Origin: an uncultured Bacilli bacterium
GTDB taxonomy: Bacteria; Bacillota_I; Bacilli_A; RF39; UBA660
Direction: 5' to 3'
Assembly (NCBI GenBank): GCA_947628325.1
Contig: CANQZL010000065.1
Coordinates: 1 to 8,102, forward strand
Length of the DNA: 8,102 bases
Positions 1-6,704 of the stretch are shown here, in pieces; within the stretch, counting starts at the first letter, position 1; the number at the start of each line of letters is the position of its first letter. The notes beneath the pieces were generated by a model. The model was not told the origin of the DNA, made no database searches, and saw nothing but the letters and a program-made list of their open reading frames with translations. Position numbers and translations under genes: made by a program.

Positions 1-89
1 GTTCGTCCTTGACTAATTTCTATAACTTATTTCCCATGACAAGTATATATGGGCACTTTGAATTTTAAATAACAAAATCCTTTTTAAAT

Positions 90-118
90 TTGTCTTTTTG
101 CCATTTTTTTGATACAAT
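90..118 (+). promoter_or_regulatory. Sigma-A-type promoter of def
   Basis: The -35 element TTGTCT (90-95, four of six consensus bases) is followed after 17 bases by the -10 element TACAAT (113-118, five of six). The expected transcript start is near 125, only about 14 bases before the def start codon. Because the -10 lies upstream of the ATG at 139 but downstream of an in-frame TTG at 109, it also argues against starting the protein at that TTG. Confidence 0.7.
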
Positions 119-128
119 GTATGTCGTT

Positions 129-134
129 GGTGAT
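129..134 (+). promoter_or_regulatory. Ribosome binding site deciding the def start
   Basis: GGTGAT matches the 3' part of the Shine-Dalgarno consensus and lies 4 bases before the ATG at 139. No comparable site precedes the in-frame TTG at 109 or the ATG at 121, so this site supports the start at 139. Confidence 0.6.
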
Positions 135-138
135 AAAT

Positions 139-705
139 ATGAGTAATTTACCTAAAAAACTACCTGAAATTAAAATTTTAGATGAAAAAGAGAAAAAATT
201 AAAAGAAAAAAGTAAAGAAGTAACATTCCCTCTATCCAAAGAAGATAAAAAAAATATTAAAGATATGATGGATTATTTGGAAATGTCACAAATAGAAGAA
301 ACACGTGAAAAATACAATTTACGTGCTGGATGGGGTTTATCATATATTCAAATAGGTGTTCCTAAAAGAATATTTGTAATGGTTCATGAATATGAAGAAG
401 GAAAATTTAAAAGATATGTTATAATAAATCCTAAAATTAAAAGTGTAAGTGAAGAAATGGTATATATTGCTGAAGGTGAAGGATGCTTAAGTGTTAATCG
501 TCCTGTAGAAGGTATAGTACCAAGACATGCTCGCATGACATTAGAATATTTTGATGAACAAGGAAATAAACAAGAAATTCGTGTTCGTGAAGAATTAGCT
601 GTCGGTTTTCAACATGAATTAGATCATTTAGATGGTATTTTATTTACTGACAGAATTGATAAAAAGAATCCTTTTAAAGATCAAAACAAGTATCGTTCAA
701 TATAA
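139..705 (+). CDS. def: Peptide deformylase, type 2 (Gram-positive form)
   Basis: This metalloenzyme removes the formyl group from the initiator methionine of new proteins in the cytoplasm. All three family motifs are visible in the 188-residue product: GWGLSYIQ (64-71, a variant of the usual GxGLAAPQ), EGCLSV (114-119) with metal-ligand Cys116, and QHELDHL (158-164) with His159, catalytic Glu160 and His163. The spacing, the Arg after EGCLSVN and the length match the Gram-positive type 2 enzymes, which are about 185 residues. The ATG at 139 is chosen because an RBS precedes it and a good -10 element lies just upstream, which would fall inside a longer reading from 109. The gene stands alone on the plus strand, with its own promoter and a hairpin terminator, and is convergent with the surface-protein gene. 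The first motif has SYI where AAP is usual; this loop touches the substrate but is not a metal ligand. Confidence 0.97.
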   Translation: MSNLPKKLPEIKILDEKEKKLKEKSKEVTFPLSKEDKKNIKDMMDYLEMSQIEETREKYNLRAGWGLSYIQIGVPKRIFVMVHEYEEGKFKRYVIINPKIKSVSEEMVYIAEGEGCLSVNRPVEGIVPRHARMTLEYFDEQGNKQEIRVREELAVGFQHELDHLDGILFTDRIDKKNPFKDQNKYRSI

Positions 706-738
706 AAGCTTTATCGTTTATTTGATAAAGCTTTTTTT
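705..738. terminator. Hairpin terminator between convergent genes
   Basis: An 11-bp perfect stem, AAAGCTTTATC (705-715) with GATAAAGCTTT (724-734), encloses an 8-base loop. Seven Ts (732-738) follow on the plus strand, making a clear intrinsic terminator for def. On the minus strand the same stem is followed by CTTTTATATT, a weaker U-rich tail, so it may also end the surface-protein transcript. That gene's stop codon (718-720) lies in the loop, and the right arm encodes its last residues. Confidence 0.85.
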
Positions 739-2478
739 AATGATTATTAAAACTATTAAAGCAGAAAATAATAATAAACTTAAACCAATATAGAGAATTT
801 TTTTTAAACCTTCTCCTCCTGTAACTGGAAGTCTACGAAAAAAAGAAAAATAATAATTAACTTCCGTATCTTGATATATAGTACCACTTATATTACCAGA
901 ATTTCCTGTATATATCCAATCATCATCTATTTTATCATAAGAAGTAGTATAACTATCTCCACAATAATATACATATTCATCAGATGAATCAATTTTTTCC
1001 CCTGTCATTTCATCATAATAATTTACAGTAAGTCTATATTTTATTCGTACATCAATTTCAGGAGTTGGCATTTCTTCTTCTAAACTATCACCAATATTTG
1101 AAGTTACATAACCTTTATTACTAATAAAATCAACATTAGAAATACCTTTCTTAATTGATACAGGAATTACTAAATTATAAGTATGATTATAAAATTGTAA
1201 ATCATCAAAATATTCATCCTTAACTGTTGCTTTAACATAATTATCAATAACATCTATATAAAAATAATCGCTAACATCAAGTAATGATTCATTTAAAACC
1301 TTAATATCACTTCCAATAATAAGATTTTCATCTATTTGATCATTCAAAGATAATGAAGTAAGTCTTGTATTAGAAAATAAATTACTATATATTTCAGAAA
1401 AATTAAATAAATTCCCATAATAATTATTAGGTATATATTGAGATATAGTATATTCAAATGATTCATTTGTAACTACTTCTTTTAAATTAGAAGATTTGTA
1501 AGGGCTATCAATTTCATACGGATATGGGGAAGCAAAAAAATACCAAATGCCACAACCAACTCCTGAATAAGTAAATTCATAATAAGAATTACTAATATTT
1601 TTAGTAAGTAATAATGTCGATGTTGCAAACCAAACACCATTTGTATTATCTTTTCTTTGATCTATAGATAAACCATTTAAATCTTCACGCATAAAAGTCT
1701 TTTTAAAATTAGAAGCACTAACTTCATACTTATTTTTATTATAATACATTATTGAACTGCCTGTCGTTGGAAAAATTCCTTCATTACCTGAAAAATATAC
1801 TTTAGAATTCTTTGAAGATGCTGGAACATCCACATCTGTAAAAAGTCCATTTACTGATTCAATATTGCCAAGTTCTCCACTCCCTCCATCATTATCATAT
1901 ACATATGTTCCAGCTTTATAATAAGTTAAACTAAAAGAGCAACTAGCATTATGGGCATTTAATCTAAATACTATAGGATCTCCGACATCAACAGGGCGAT
2001 CAATAGTTGTTGCAGAAACTTTATCTTGCGATTTAAGTAAATTCAATATATTTGGTACTTCAATATCAATATTTCCCCCACTAGAAAATGGAGAAACGTT
2101 AAAAACCTTTACTACAACATCAAGTAATTCACCATCTTTATTAACTGCACAATTAGTTATTTGCATAATCAATACTTTACCTTTAGTTAACGTTGGACTT
2201 TTTGGAATACTTATTCCACTTTTTGTTTTATTAAAAGTTACTTTTCCCACATCACAACGATGAATAATAAATTTAGTATCTTTAGTATAAAAAATAGTTG
2301 AATAAGAATAATTAGGATCTAAAGTAGTTACATCTCCCCAATCATAATATTCTGTACTACTTAAGGCTTCTTTCATTAATCTATTACTAACATTATTTTC
2401 CTTAAGAACATAATTTGTGCTTAACGGAAATAAAAAGAAAAGTATAAAAAAAGAAATTAATAAATGATATTTTTTCAT
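718..2478 (-). CDS. LPxTG cell-wall-anchored surface protein with MucBP-like domain
   Basis: The 586-residue product is a secreted, wall-anchored protein. Residues 1-23 form a signal peptide (MKK followed by a long hydrophobic stretch). The C-terminus is a sortase sorting signal: LPVTG (550-554), a hydrophobic helix (about 560-581) and a short Lys-rich tail. Residues about 482-547 (LTVNYYDEMTGEKI, then GTIYQDTEVNYYF) match the MucBP-type fold pattern found in mucus-binding and other surface proteins. Residues about 330-465 follow the pattern of fimbrial isopeptide-forming (D2) domains: FEYTISQYIP, a 'VSDYF' segment, then a final strand with NKGYV. Lys333 and Asn454 are candidate cross-link partners, which is inference. 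I do not recognise residues 25-330, a beta-rich region with few charges. GAGG lies 7 bases before the ATG, and the gene has its own near-perfect promoter, so it is probably not dependent on nusB transcription. No sortase gene is in the window. The ligand is unknown; adhesion to host mucus is possible but unproven. Confidence 0.9.
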   Translation of the reverse strand: MKKYHLLISFFILFFLFPLSTNYVLKENNVSNRLMKEALSSTEYYDWGDVTTLDPNYSYSTIFYTKDTKFIIHRCDVGKVTFNKTKSGISIPKSPTLTKGKVLIMQITNCAVNKDGELLDVVVKVFNVSPFSSGGNIDIEVPNILNLLKSQDKVSATTIDRPVDVGDPIVFRLNAHNASCSFSLTYYKAGTYVYDNDGGSGELGNIESVNGLFTDVDVPASSKNSKVYFSGNEGIFPTTGSSIMYYNKNKYEVSASNFKKTFMREDLNGLSIDQRKDNTNGVWFATSTLLLTKNISNSYYEFTYSGVGCGIWYFFASPYPYEIDSPYKSSNLKEVVTNESFEYTISQYIPNNYYGNLFNFSEIYSNLFSNTRLTSLSLNDQIDENLIIGSDIKVLNESLLDVSDYFYIDVIDNYVKATVKDEYFDDLQFYNHTYNLVIPVSIKKGISNVDFISNKGYVTSNIGDSLEEEMPTPEIDVRIKYRLTVNYYDEMTGEKIDSSDEYVYYCGDSYTTSYDKIDDDWIYTGNSGNISGTIYQDTEVNYYFSFFRRLPVTGGEGLKKILYIGLSLLLFSALIVLIIIKKSFIK

Positions 2479-2493
2479 ATTTTAACCTCGATT

Positions 2494-2523
2494 ATTATAC
2501 TAATAATAACATATTTATGTCAA
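2494..2523 (-). promoter_or_regulatory. Consensus sigma-A promoter of the surface-protein gene
   Basis: On the minus strand a perfect TTGACA (2523-2518) and a perfect TATAAT (2499-2494) are separated by 18 bases. The predicted transcript start, about 2487, falls inside the GAGG ribosome-binding site (2489-2486), giving a leader of roughly 8-10 nt. It is the strongest promoter by consensus in the window, which suggests steady, high vegetative expression. Confidence 0.8.
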
Positions 2524-2528
2524 AAAAG

Positions 2529-2560
2529 AAAAAAATAATGAAATTTATTTAATTTTCATT
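2529..2560 (-). terminator. AT-rich hairpin terminator of nusB
   Basis: On the minus strand AATGAAA (2560-2554) pairs with TTTCATT (2543-2537) around a 10-base loop. It is followed by an A and seven Ts (2535-2529), then a C and six more Ts. The stem is weak because it has a single G-C pair, but the U tract is long. The nusB stop codon (2551-2549) sits in the loop and the left arm encodes its last residues. Confidence 0.6.
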
Positions 2561-2950
2561 ATTTATTTTATCTAAAACAGCATTAATTATTTTTCTAACA
2601 CTATCATCACTATATTTTTTAGCAAGTTCTACAGCTTCATTAATTGCTACAATATTAGGAGTATCTTCTTCATAAAGAATTTCATATATACCTATTCTTA
2701 AAATAGCTGCTCCTGTTTTATCTATTCTTTTTATAGTCCAATCTTTCATATGTTTATTTGCTAATTCATCTATTTCTTCCATATGTGTAGTAACTCCATA
2801 AACAATATTTCTAACAAATTCATTATCTATTTCTAAATTTTCATTTATTAAATTTTCTATATTATATTCTAACTTACTACTCTTTAAAATATCAGCTTGA
2901 TATAAAATAACCATGGCTATTTCTCTTAATTCACTTCTTGTTTTTCCCAT
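2549..2950 (-). CDS. nusB: Transcription antitermination factor NusB
   Basis: NusB binds the boxA RNA of rRNA leaders together with ribosomal protein S10 (NusE) and joins the antitermination complex on RNA polymerase. The 133-residue product is all-helical and shows the family pattern along its length: an Arg-rich N-terminus (KTRSELREIAMVILYQ, 3-18), the segment FVRNIVYGV (45-53), EEIDELA (58-64), DWTIKRI (70-76), AAILRIGIYEILY (81-93) and the signature INEAVELAKKYS (103-114) followed by KIINAVLDKI (120-129). Length is typical of the family (130-140). The ATG at 2950 is chosen because GAGGTG lies 6 bases upstream; the GTG three codons earlier is part of that ribosome-binding site. In Bacillus nusB lies among fatty-acid and folate genes, whereas here it stands between an unknown gene and a surface-protein gene. 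Confidence 0.97.
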   Translation of the reverse strand: MGKTRSELREIAMVILYQADILKSSKLEYNIENLINENLEIDNEFVRNIVYGVTTHMEEIDELANKHMKDWTIKRIDKTGAAILRIGIYEILYEEDTPNIVAINEAVELAKKYSDDSVRKIINAVLDKINNEN

Positions 2951-2956
2951 ATAAAG

Positions 2957-2962
2957 CACCTC
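2957..2962 (-). promoter_or_regulatory. Ribosome binding site deciding the nusB start
   Basis: GAGGTG on the minus strand (2962-2957) is a near-perfect Shine-Dalgarno site 6 bases before the ATG at 2950. Its own GTG is in frame with nusB and could be mistaken for the start. Confidence 0.8.
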
Positions 2963-2969
2963 ACAAAAA

Positions 2970-2978
2970 ATTATACCA
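2970..2978 (-). promoter_or_regulatory. Extended -10 promoter of nusB
   Basis: The minus strand carries TGGTATAAT (2978-2970), a perfect TGnTATAAT extended -10 element. The -35 region (TTTCTT at 17-base spacing) is poor, as is usual for extended -10 promoters. The predicted transcript start near 2963 leaves a leader of about 13 nt. nusB may also receive readthrough from mutS and the 172-residue gene, since I see no strong terminator after that gene. Confidence 0.65.
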
Positions 2979-3003
2979 CATTACCTATTTATAAGAAATA
3001 TTT

Positions 3004-3522
3004 TTATTTTTCTATTTTTAAAAATAAATCTTTTACTATAGTTGGTTTACTAAATTTAATTAAACCTTTCGTAATATCATAAAATTTATTTAATTTATTT
3101 AAAATATCATTATTTTTAGCATATTTTTTTAAATCATCTTTTTCTATTTTCTTTTTTAAATAAAATGGTTTTAAATCTTTATCTAAAGGATTAAAACCAT
3201 CTATTTTAACACGATACCAACTACCTAGTCCTTCTACATATTCATAAATCATACCTGGTATTTCATAATCTGAATAATATCTTTCTAAAGTATGTAAATA
3301 TATTAAATCATATTCTAATAAATTATCTTCTTTATTTAATCTTGTATCTTTTAAAATTGTATCTTTAAAATTGTTTGTTTCAATTACAACAACTTCATTT
3401 TCTTTTTTAAAAACTTTAATAATTACTCTTTCTTCTTTTATTATTTTATCTTTAAGTAATGAAGCATATAAATTAAAATGTAATAAGTCTGTTAAACCAT
3501 AAAAATATTTATCATTATACAT
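3004..3522 (-). CDS. Unrecognised 172-residue protein, translationally coupled to mutS
   Basis: I do not recognise this protein. It is soluble-looking, with no signal peptide or membrane helix, and is rich in Lys, Leu, Ile and Tyr. The N-terminal half looks alpha/beta (strands around VIIKVFKK and EVVVIET, residues 33-48). A Gly/Trp-containing stretch, GLGSWYRVKI (98-107), is the most distinctive segment. The C-terminal third (about 123-172) is a Lys-rich helical region. Its ATG overlaps the mutS stop by one base (TAATG at 3524-3520). An AAGGAG site inside mutS lies 14 bases upstream, rather far, so reinitiation by ribosomes finishing mutS is likely. Composition matches its neighbours, so there is no sign of recent transfer. 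In Bacillus the gene after mutS is mutL; this protein has none of the MutL ATPase motifs. The coupling suggests co-production with MutS but does not show a repair function. Confidence 0.8.
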   Translation of the reverse strand: MYNDKYFYGLTDLLHFNLYASLLKDKIIKEERVIIKVFKKENEVVVIETNNFKDTILKDTRLNKEDNLLEYDLIYLHTLERYYSDYEIPGMIYEYVEGLGSWYRVKIDGFNPLDKDLKPFYLKKKIEKDDLKKYAKNNDILNKLNKFYDITKGLIKFSKPTIVKDLFLKIEK

Positions 3523-6062
3523 TATTTTTTAGACAACTCCTTAAGTTCATATAATATATTTATAGCATCCATTGGCGTTATTTTAAGAGGATCTACATCT
3601 TTTAGTTTATCTAATACAGGAGATGATACATCTTCAGGTTCATCAAAATTAAATGCTACTTGAGTATTTTCCAAAACTGGGGATTTCTTATCATTACCTT
3701 CATAATATTTTAATATTTCTTCGGCTCTATCTAATAAATCCTTAGGCATTCCAGCAAGTTTAGCAACATGAATACCATAGCTTTTATCAACTGCCCCATC
3801 ATTTACTTTATGTAAAAATGTAACATTACCATCCTTTAAATAAGCTTCAACATGAACATTTTTAATACCTTTTAATTCGTCTAAGATCGTTAATTCATGA
3901 TAATGAGTACTAAATAATGTCTTACAAGCAATTTCCTTATTAACATACTCTAAAATAGCTTGTGCTAAACTCATTCCATCATAAGTGGCTGTTCCACGAC
4001 CTAACTCATCAAATAAAATTAAAGAATCACTTGTGGCATTAACTATAGCATTCTTAGCTTCCATCATTTCAACCATAAAAGTAGATTCCCCAGAAACTAA
4101 ATCATCAGAAGCACCAATACGCGTAAATATTTTATCAAATATTGGTAATTTAGCACTAGTTGCTGGAACAAAAGAACCCATTTGAGCCATTATAATTGTA
4201 ATAGCCAGTTGACGCATATAAGTTGATTTACCACTCATATTAGGTCCTGTTATTAAAAGAGTATTAACATCTTCATTCATCATACAATCATTAGCAACAT
4301 ACTCATTTTTAGAAACTCTTTCTACAACTGGATGTCTTCCCCCAACAATTTCAATACGTCTTTCATCTAATATTTCTGGTCTTACTAATGAATATTCATC
4401 AGCACACGTTGCTAAACTAATTATAGCATCTAGCATAGCTAAAGAATTTGCAATATCTTTTAAATTAAAAATTTCTTTTTTAATTTGCTCCTTAATTTCC
4501 ATAAATAAGTTATATTCAAGCTCAATTATTTTTTCTTCAGCATTTAAAATCATCGCTTCTTTTTCTTTTAAAGCCGGACTAATAAAACGTTCACAATTAG
4601 TTAGGGTTTGTCTTCTTTCATAACCAAATTCATCTTTAACTTGACTTATTTGACCCTTACTTATTTCAATATAATAACCAAATACTTTCGTATACCCTAC
4701 TTTTAAATTCTTTATACCAGTTCTTTTTCTTTCCTGTTCTTCTAAAGAAGCAATAAATTCTTTACCACCACTACGAATCTCTTTTAATTCATCTAATTCT
4801 TTATTATAACCATCTTTAATTAAGAACCCTTCTCTTAATCCAATAGGAGGCTCTTCATAAATGCCTTTTTCTAATAATTGATAAAGTTCTTGTTCATCAT
4901 TAAATGTAAAATTAAATCCTAACTTTTTAATTTTATCTAAAATACTAGGTAAAACTTTTAAACTTCTTTTAATTTGTAAAACATCTCGAGCATTTAAATT
5001 ACCACACATCGTCTTTCCACATAAACGCTCTAAATCATATACTTCATCTAATTCAGTAATTAATTCATCTTTTAAGATAAACTCTTGACGTAATTTATCT
5101 ATCATATCATATCTTGAAATTATTTCTTTTTTATCTTTTAAAGGATTACTTAACCAAGATTTTAACATTCTACTGCCCATAGCTGTTTTAGTTTTATCAA
5201 GTAACCATATTAAACTATAAGTTCTTTCTTTTAATCTTAATGTTTCAAATAATTCTAAATTTCGTATCGTATGAACATCCATCTCTAAGTATTCTAAAGG
5301 ATTAACTATTTCAACTTCTCTAATATGTGAAACATCTTTTAATTCTTTAACAACAACATAATAAAGTAAATGTTTAATACCAAGAATATATCTCATTTCT
5401 TTAAGATCTTTATATAAATATTCATATTGATTTTCTAAATAATATGGTGAAATAGTAATATCTATTCCATAAGTATTTTTAAGTAAAAGAGATAATTCTA
5501 CATCATTATTTTCATATAATATTATTTCCTTTATATTAAGATTTAAAATAGTATTAATAAGTTTATCTTTATCTTTTATAACATCTAATATATAAAGAGA
5601 ACCAGTTGAAATATCACCATATGTAATTGTATACATTCCATTTATATCTAAGATACTAGCAATATAATTATTATCATAGGCTTTTAACATTTCATAATCG
5701 ACAATAGTTCCTTTACTAATAACTTGAATTACTCCCCTTTTAACAGTTCCTTTAGCATCTTTAGGATTTTCTAATTGCTCACAAATCGCAATCTTATAGC
5801 CTTTATTAACTAATTTTTCTATATATGGTTTAACACTATGAAAAGGAACTCCACACATTGGTACTCTTTCTTCTAAACCAGCATTTTTACCAGTTAAGGT
5901 TAATTCTAACTCACGACTACATAAAATTCCATCTTCAAAAAAAAGTTCATAGAAGTCTCCTAAACGAAAAAATAATAATTCTTCTGGATATTGATCTTTT
6001 ATTTCCATATATTGTCTCATTCCAGGACTTAACTTACTTCTATCTACTTCGCATCTTTTCAT
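3522..6062 (-). CDS. mutS: DNA mismatch repair ATPase MutS
   Basis: MutS dimers recognise mispaired bases and start mismatch repair through ATP-driven clamp formation. The 846-residue product has the full MutS1 architecture. The mismatch-reading motif GDFYE is at 35-39, with Phe37 and Glu39 the residues that stack on and bond to the mispair. Connector and lever/clamp domains occupy roughly 120-555. The ATPase has Walker A GPNMSGKST (606-614), Walker B LFDELGRGT with Asp685-Glu686, and the STHYHEL motif (718-724). The helix-turn-helix dimer region is near 755-775. QVAFNF (801-806) is a candidate beta-clamp-binding motif, and the C-terminal tail ITPMDAINILYELKEL (828-843) is the tetramer-forming end seen in bacterial MutS. 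Length is usual (about 850). The start at 6062 is preferred because an extended -10 element lies at 6087-6079, inside any longer reading from 6095; an ATG at 6068 is a close alternative. Its RBS is weak (GTGAT). No mutL is adjacent. Confidence 0.98.
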   Translation of the reverse strand: MKRCEVDRSKLSPGMRQYMEIKDQYPEELLFFRLGDFYELFFEDGILCSRELELTLTGKNAGLEERVPMCGVPFHSVKPYIEKLVNKGYKIAICEQLENPKDAKGTVKRGVIQVISKGTIVDYEMLKAYDNNYIASILDINGMYTITYGDISTGSLYILDVIKDKDKLINTILNLNIKEIILYENNDVELSLLLKNTYGIDITISPYYLENQYEYLYKDLKEMRYILGIKHLLYYVVVKELKDVSHIREVEIVNPLEYLEMDVHTIRNLELFETLRLKERTYSLIWLLDKTKTAMGSRMLKSWLSNPLKDKKEIISRYDMIDKLRQEFILKDELITELDEVYDLERLCGKTMCGNLNARDVLQIKRSLKVLPSILDKIKKLGFNFTFNDEQELYQLLEKGIYEEPPIGLREGFLIKDGYNKELDELKEIRSGGKEFIASLEEQERKRTGIKNLKVGYTKVFGYYIEISKGQISQVKDEFGYERRQTLTNCERFISPALKEKEAMILNAEEKIIELEYNLFMEIKEQIKKEIFNLKDIANSLAMLDAIISLATCADEYSLVRPEILDERRIEIVGGRHPVVERVSKNEYVANDCMMNEDVNTLLITGPNMSGKSTYMRQLAITIIMAQMGSFVPATSAKLPIFDKIFTRIGASDDLVSGESTFMVEMMEAKNAIVNATSDSLILFDELGRGTATYDGMSLAQAILEYVNKEIACKTLFSTHYHELTILDELKGIKNVHVEAYLKDGNVTFLHKVNDGAVDKSYGIHVAKLAGMPKDLLDRAEEILKYYEGNDKKSPVLENTQVAFNFDEPEDVSSPVLDKLKDVDPLKITPMDAINILYELKELSKK

Positions 6063-6078
6063 AAACATCACGTCATTT

Positions 6079-6087
6079 ATTATAACA
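6079..6087 (-). promoter_or_regulatory. Extended -10 promoter of mutS
   Basis: The minus strand carries TGTTATAAT (6087-6079), matching TGnTATAAT. No good -35 is visible at 16-18 bases; that region overlaps the terminator of the upstream gene. The predicted start near 6072 gives a leader of about 10 nt before the ATG at 6062. Confidence 0.6.
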
Positions 6088-6095
6088 AAAGTCAT

Positions 6096-6125
6096 AAAAA
6101 AATAGAAGTAATTAAACTCCTATTT
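6096..6125 (-). terminator. Terminator of the pilin-like gene
   Basis: On the minus strand AAATAGGAGT (6125-6116) pairs with ACTTCTATTT (6109-6100), ten pairs including one G-U, around a six-base loop. A run of seven Ts (6102-6096) overlaps the end of the stem. It separates the gene at 6602-6153 from mutS, which then starts from its own promoter immediately downstream. Confidence 0.8.
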
Positions 6126-6152
6126 TAGAAACTATTTTTCTTAAAAAATCAA

Positions 6153-6602
6153 TTAATCATTATAGACATCTGGTTCACTATCAGGTATTTTACAATTAGA
6201 TGCATCAAACAAACAAGTACTACATGCCGTATATGAACTATCATCAAAATTTACTAATTCAGTAAATACATAGTTTAAAGCTGATGGTAACAAAAAAACA
6301 ATAATTCCCGCAATAGCACTTTTTATGATACCACCAACGCTTTTCTTCATGTCATCATCTTTTCCTGAGATAATTACTTTAGTTAATCTTACAATAGCTG
6401 AAAATATTAAAACTATAGGAACTAAAATTCTTACAATAGAAATAATTATTCCAATTATTTTAAACATTCTTAAAATGTCTGGTCTTTGACAAAAATACAA
6501 TTTTGAAGATGTTGCAGCATAAACATTATTAAAACTAATTATAGTTATTGCAAATAGTAAACAAAAGATAAATAAAATTTTTATATATTTAGTTTTTTTC
6601 AT
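6153..6602 (-). CDS. Small secreted membrane protein with VirB2/TrbC pilin-like layout
   Basis: The 149-residue product has a signal peptide (1-29, possible cleavage after VYA), a short segment with Cys38, and two membrane helices (about 48-71 and 91-114). A basic/acidic cytoplasmic-type loop, SGKDDDMKKSVGG (79-91), joins them, and the acidic C-terminal tail contains Cys127, Cys130 and Cys137. Signal peptide plus two helices joined by a short polar loop is the layout of VirB2/TrbC-type pilins, and the pattern RILVPIVLIF...GKDDDMKKS resembles small proteins annotated this way in uncultured low-GC Firmicutes (recalled, not searched). No other type IV secretion gene is nearby, so the pilin role is unproven; it could be another small envelope protein. 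AGGTGG lies 4 bases before the ATG. It is divergent from spoIIIAH across a 102-bp spacer, and a clear terminator follows. Confidence 0.75.
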   Translation of the reverse strand: MKKTKYIKILFIFCLLFAITIISFNNVYAATSSKLYFCQRPDILRMFKIIGIIISIVRILVPIVLIFSAIVRLTKVIISGKDDDMKKSVGGIIKSAIAGIIVFLLPSALNYVFTELVNFDDSSYTACSTCLFDASNCKIPDSEPDVYND

Positions 6603-6612
6603 AATCCCACCT

Positions 6613-6628
6613 AATAATATAATAATAT
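6613..6628. repeat. Two tandem copies of an 8-bp repeat in the divergent spacer
   Basis: AATAATAT occurs twice head-to-tail just upstream of the pilin-like gene. Read on the minus strand it yields several overlapping -10-like hexamers (TATATT at 6621-6616, TATTAT at 6627-6622), so I cannot assign a single promoter. The rest of the spacer (6629-6693) is AT-rich, with no clear promoter for spoIIIAH; TATAAA at 6655-6660 is a weak candidate. Confidence 0.6.
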
Positions 6629-6704
6629 AAATTAGAAAAATAGTAAAATAAAAGTATAAAAAGTAATGTCAATTAATATTATTTATTAGTAATGGAGGAA
6701 ATAT

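Noticed and set aside
33..53. Inverted repeat CCCAT...ATGGG upstream of def
   Set aside because: Five base pairs with an 11-base loop and no U tract; too weak for a terminator or operator call.
3..68. Open frame on the plus strand reaching the window's left edge, ending TAA at 66-68
   Set aside because: Only 21 codons are visible, with nothing family-like in them. It could be the tail of an upstream gene but cannot be supported.
3004..3030. Possible A/T-only hairpin at the end of the 172-residue gene as a terminator
   Set aside because: Pairing is only between T-rich and A-rich runs, it has no G-C pair in the core, and no U tract follows on the minus strand.
3985..4185. Open frame on the plus strand antisense to the mutS ATPase region
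   Set aside because: It lies wholly within conserved mutS codons, has no RBS or promoter, and its composition is that of a shadow frame.
5858..6064. Open frame on the plus strand antisense to the mutS N-terminus
   Set aside because: Overlaps the conserved mismatch-binding domain; no RBS and no recognisable product.
6153..6602. A type IV secretion or conjugation module
   Set aside because: Only one pilin-like protein is present; no ATPase, coupling protein or relaxase occurs in the window.
6603..6704. Sigma-E promoter for spoIIIAH
   Set aside because: TAATATT at 6674-6680 fits the -35 pattern, but no CATACA-like -10 follows at 13-15 bases.
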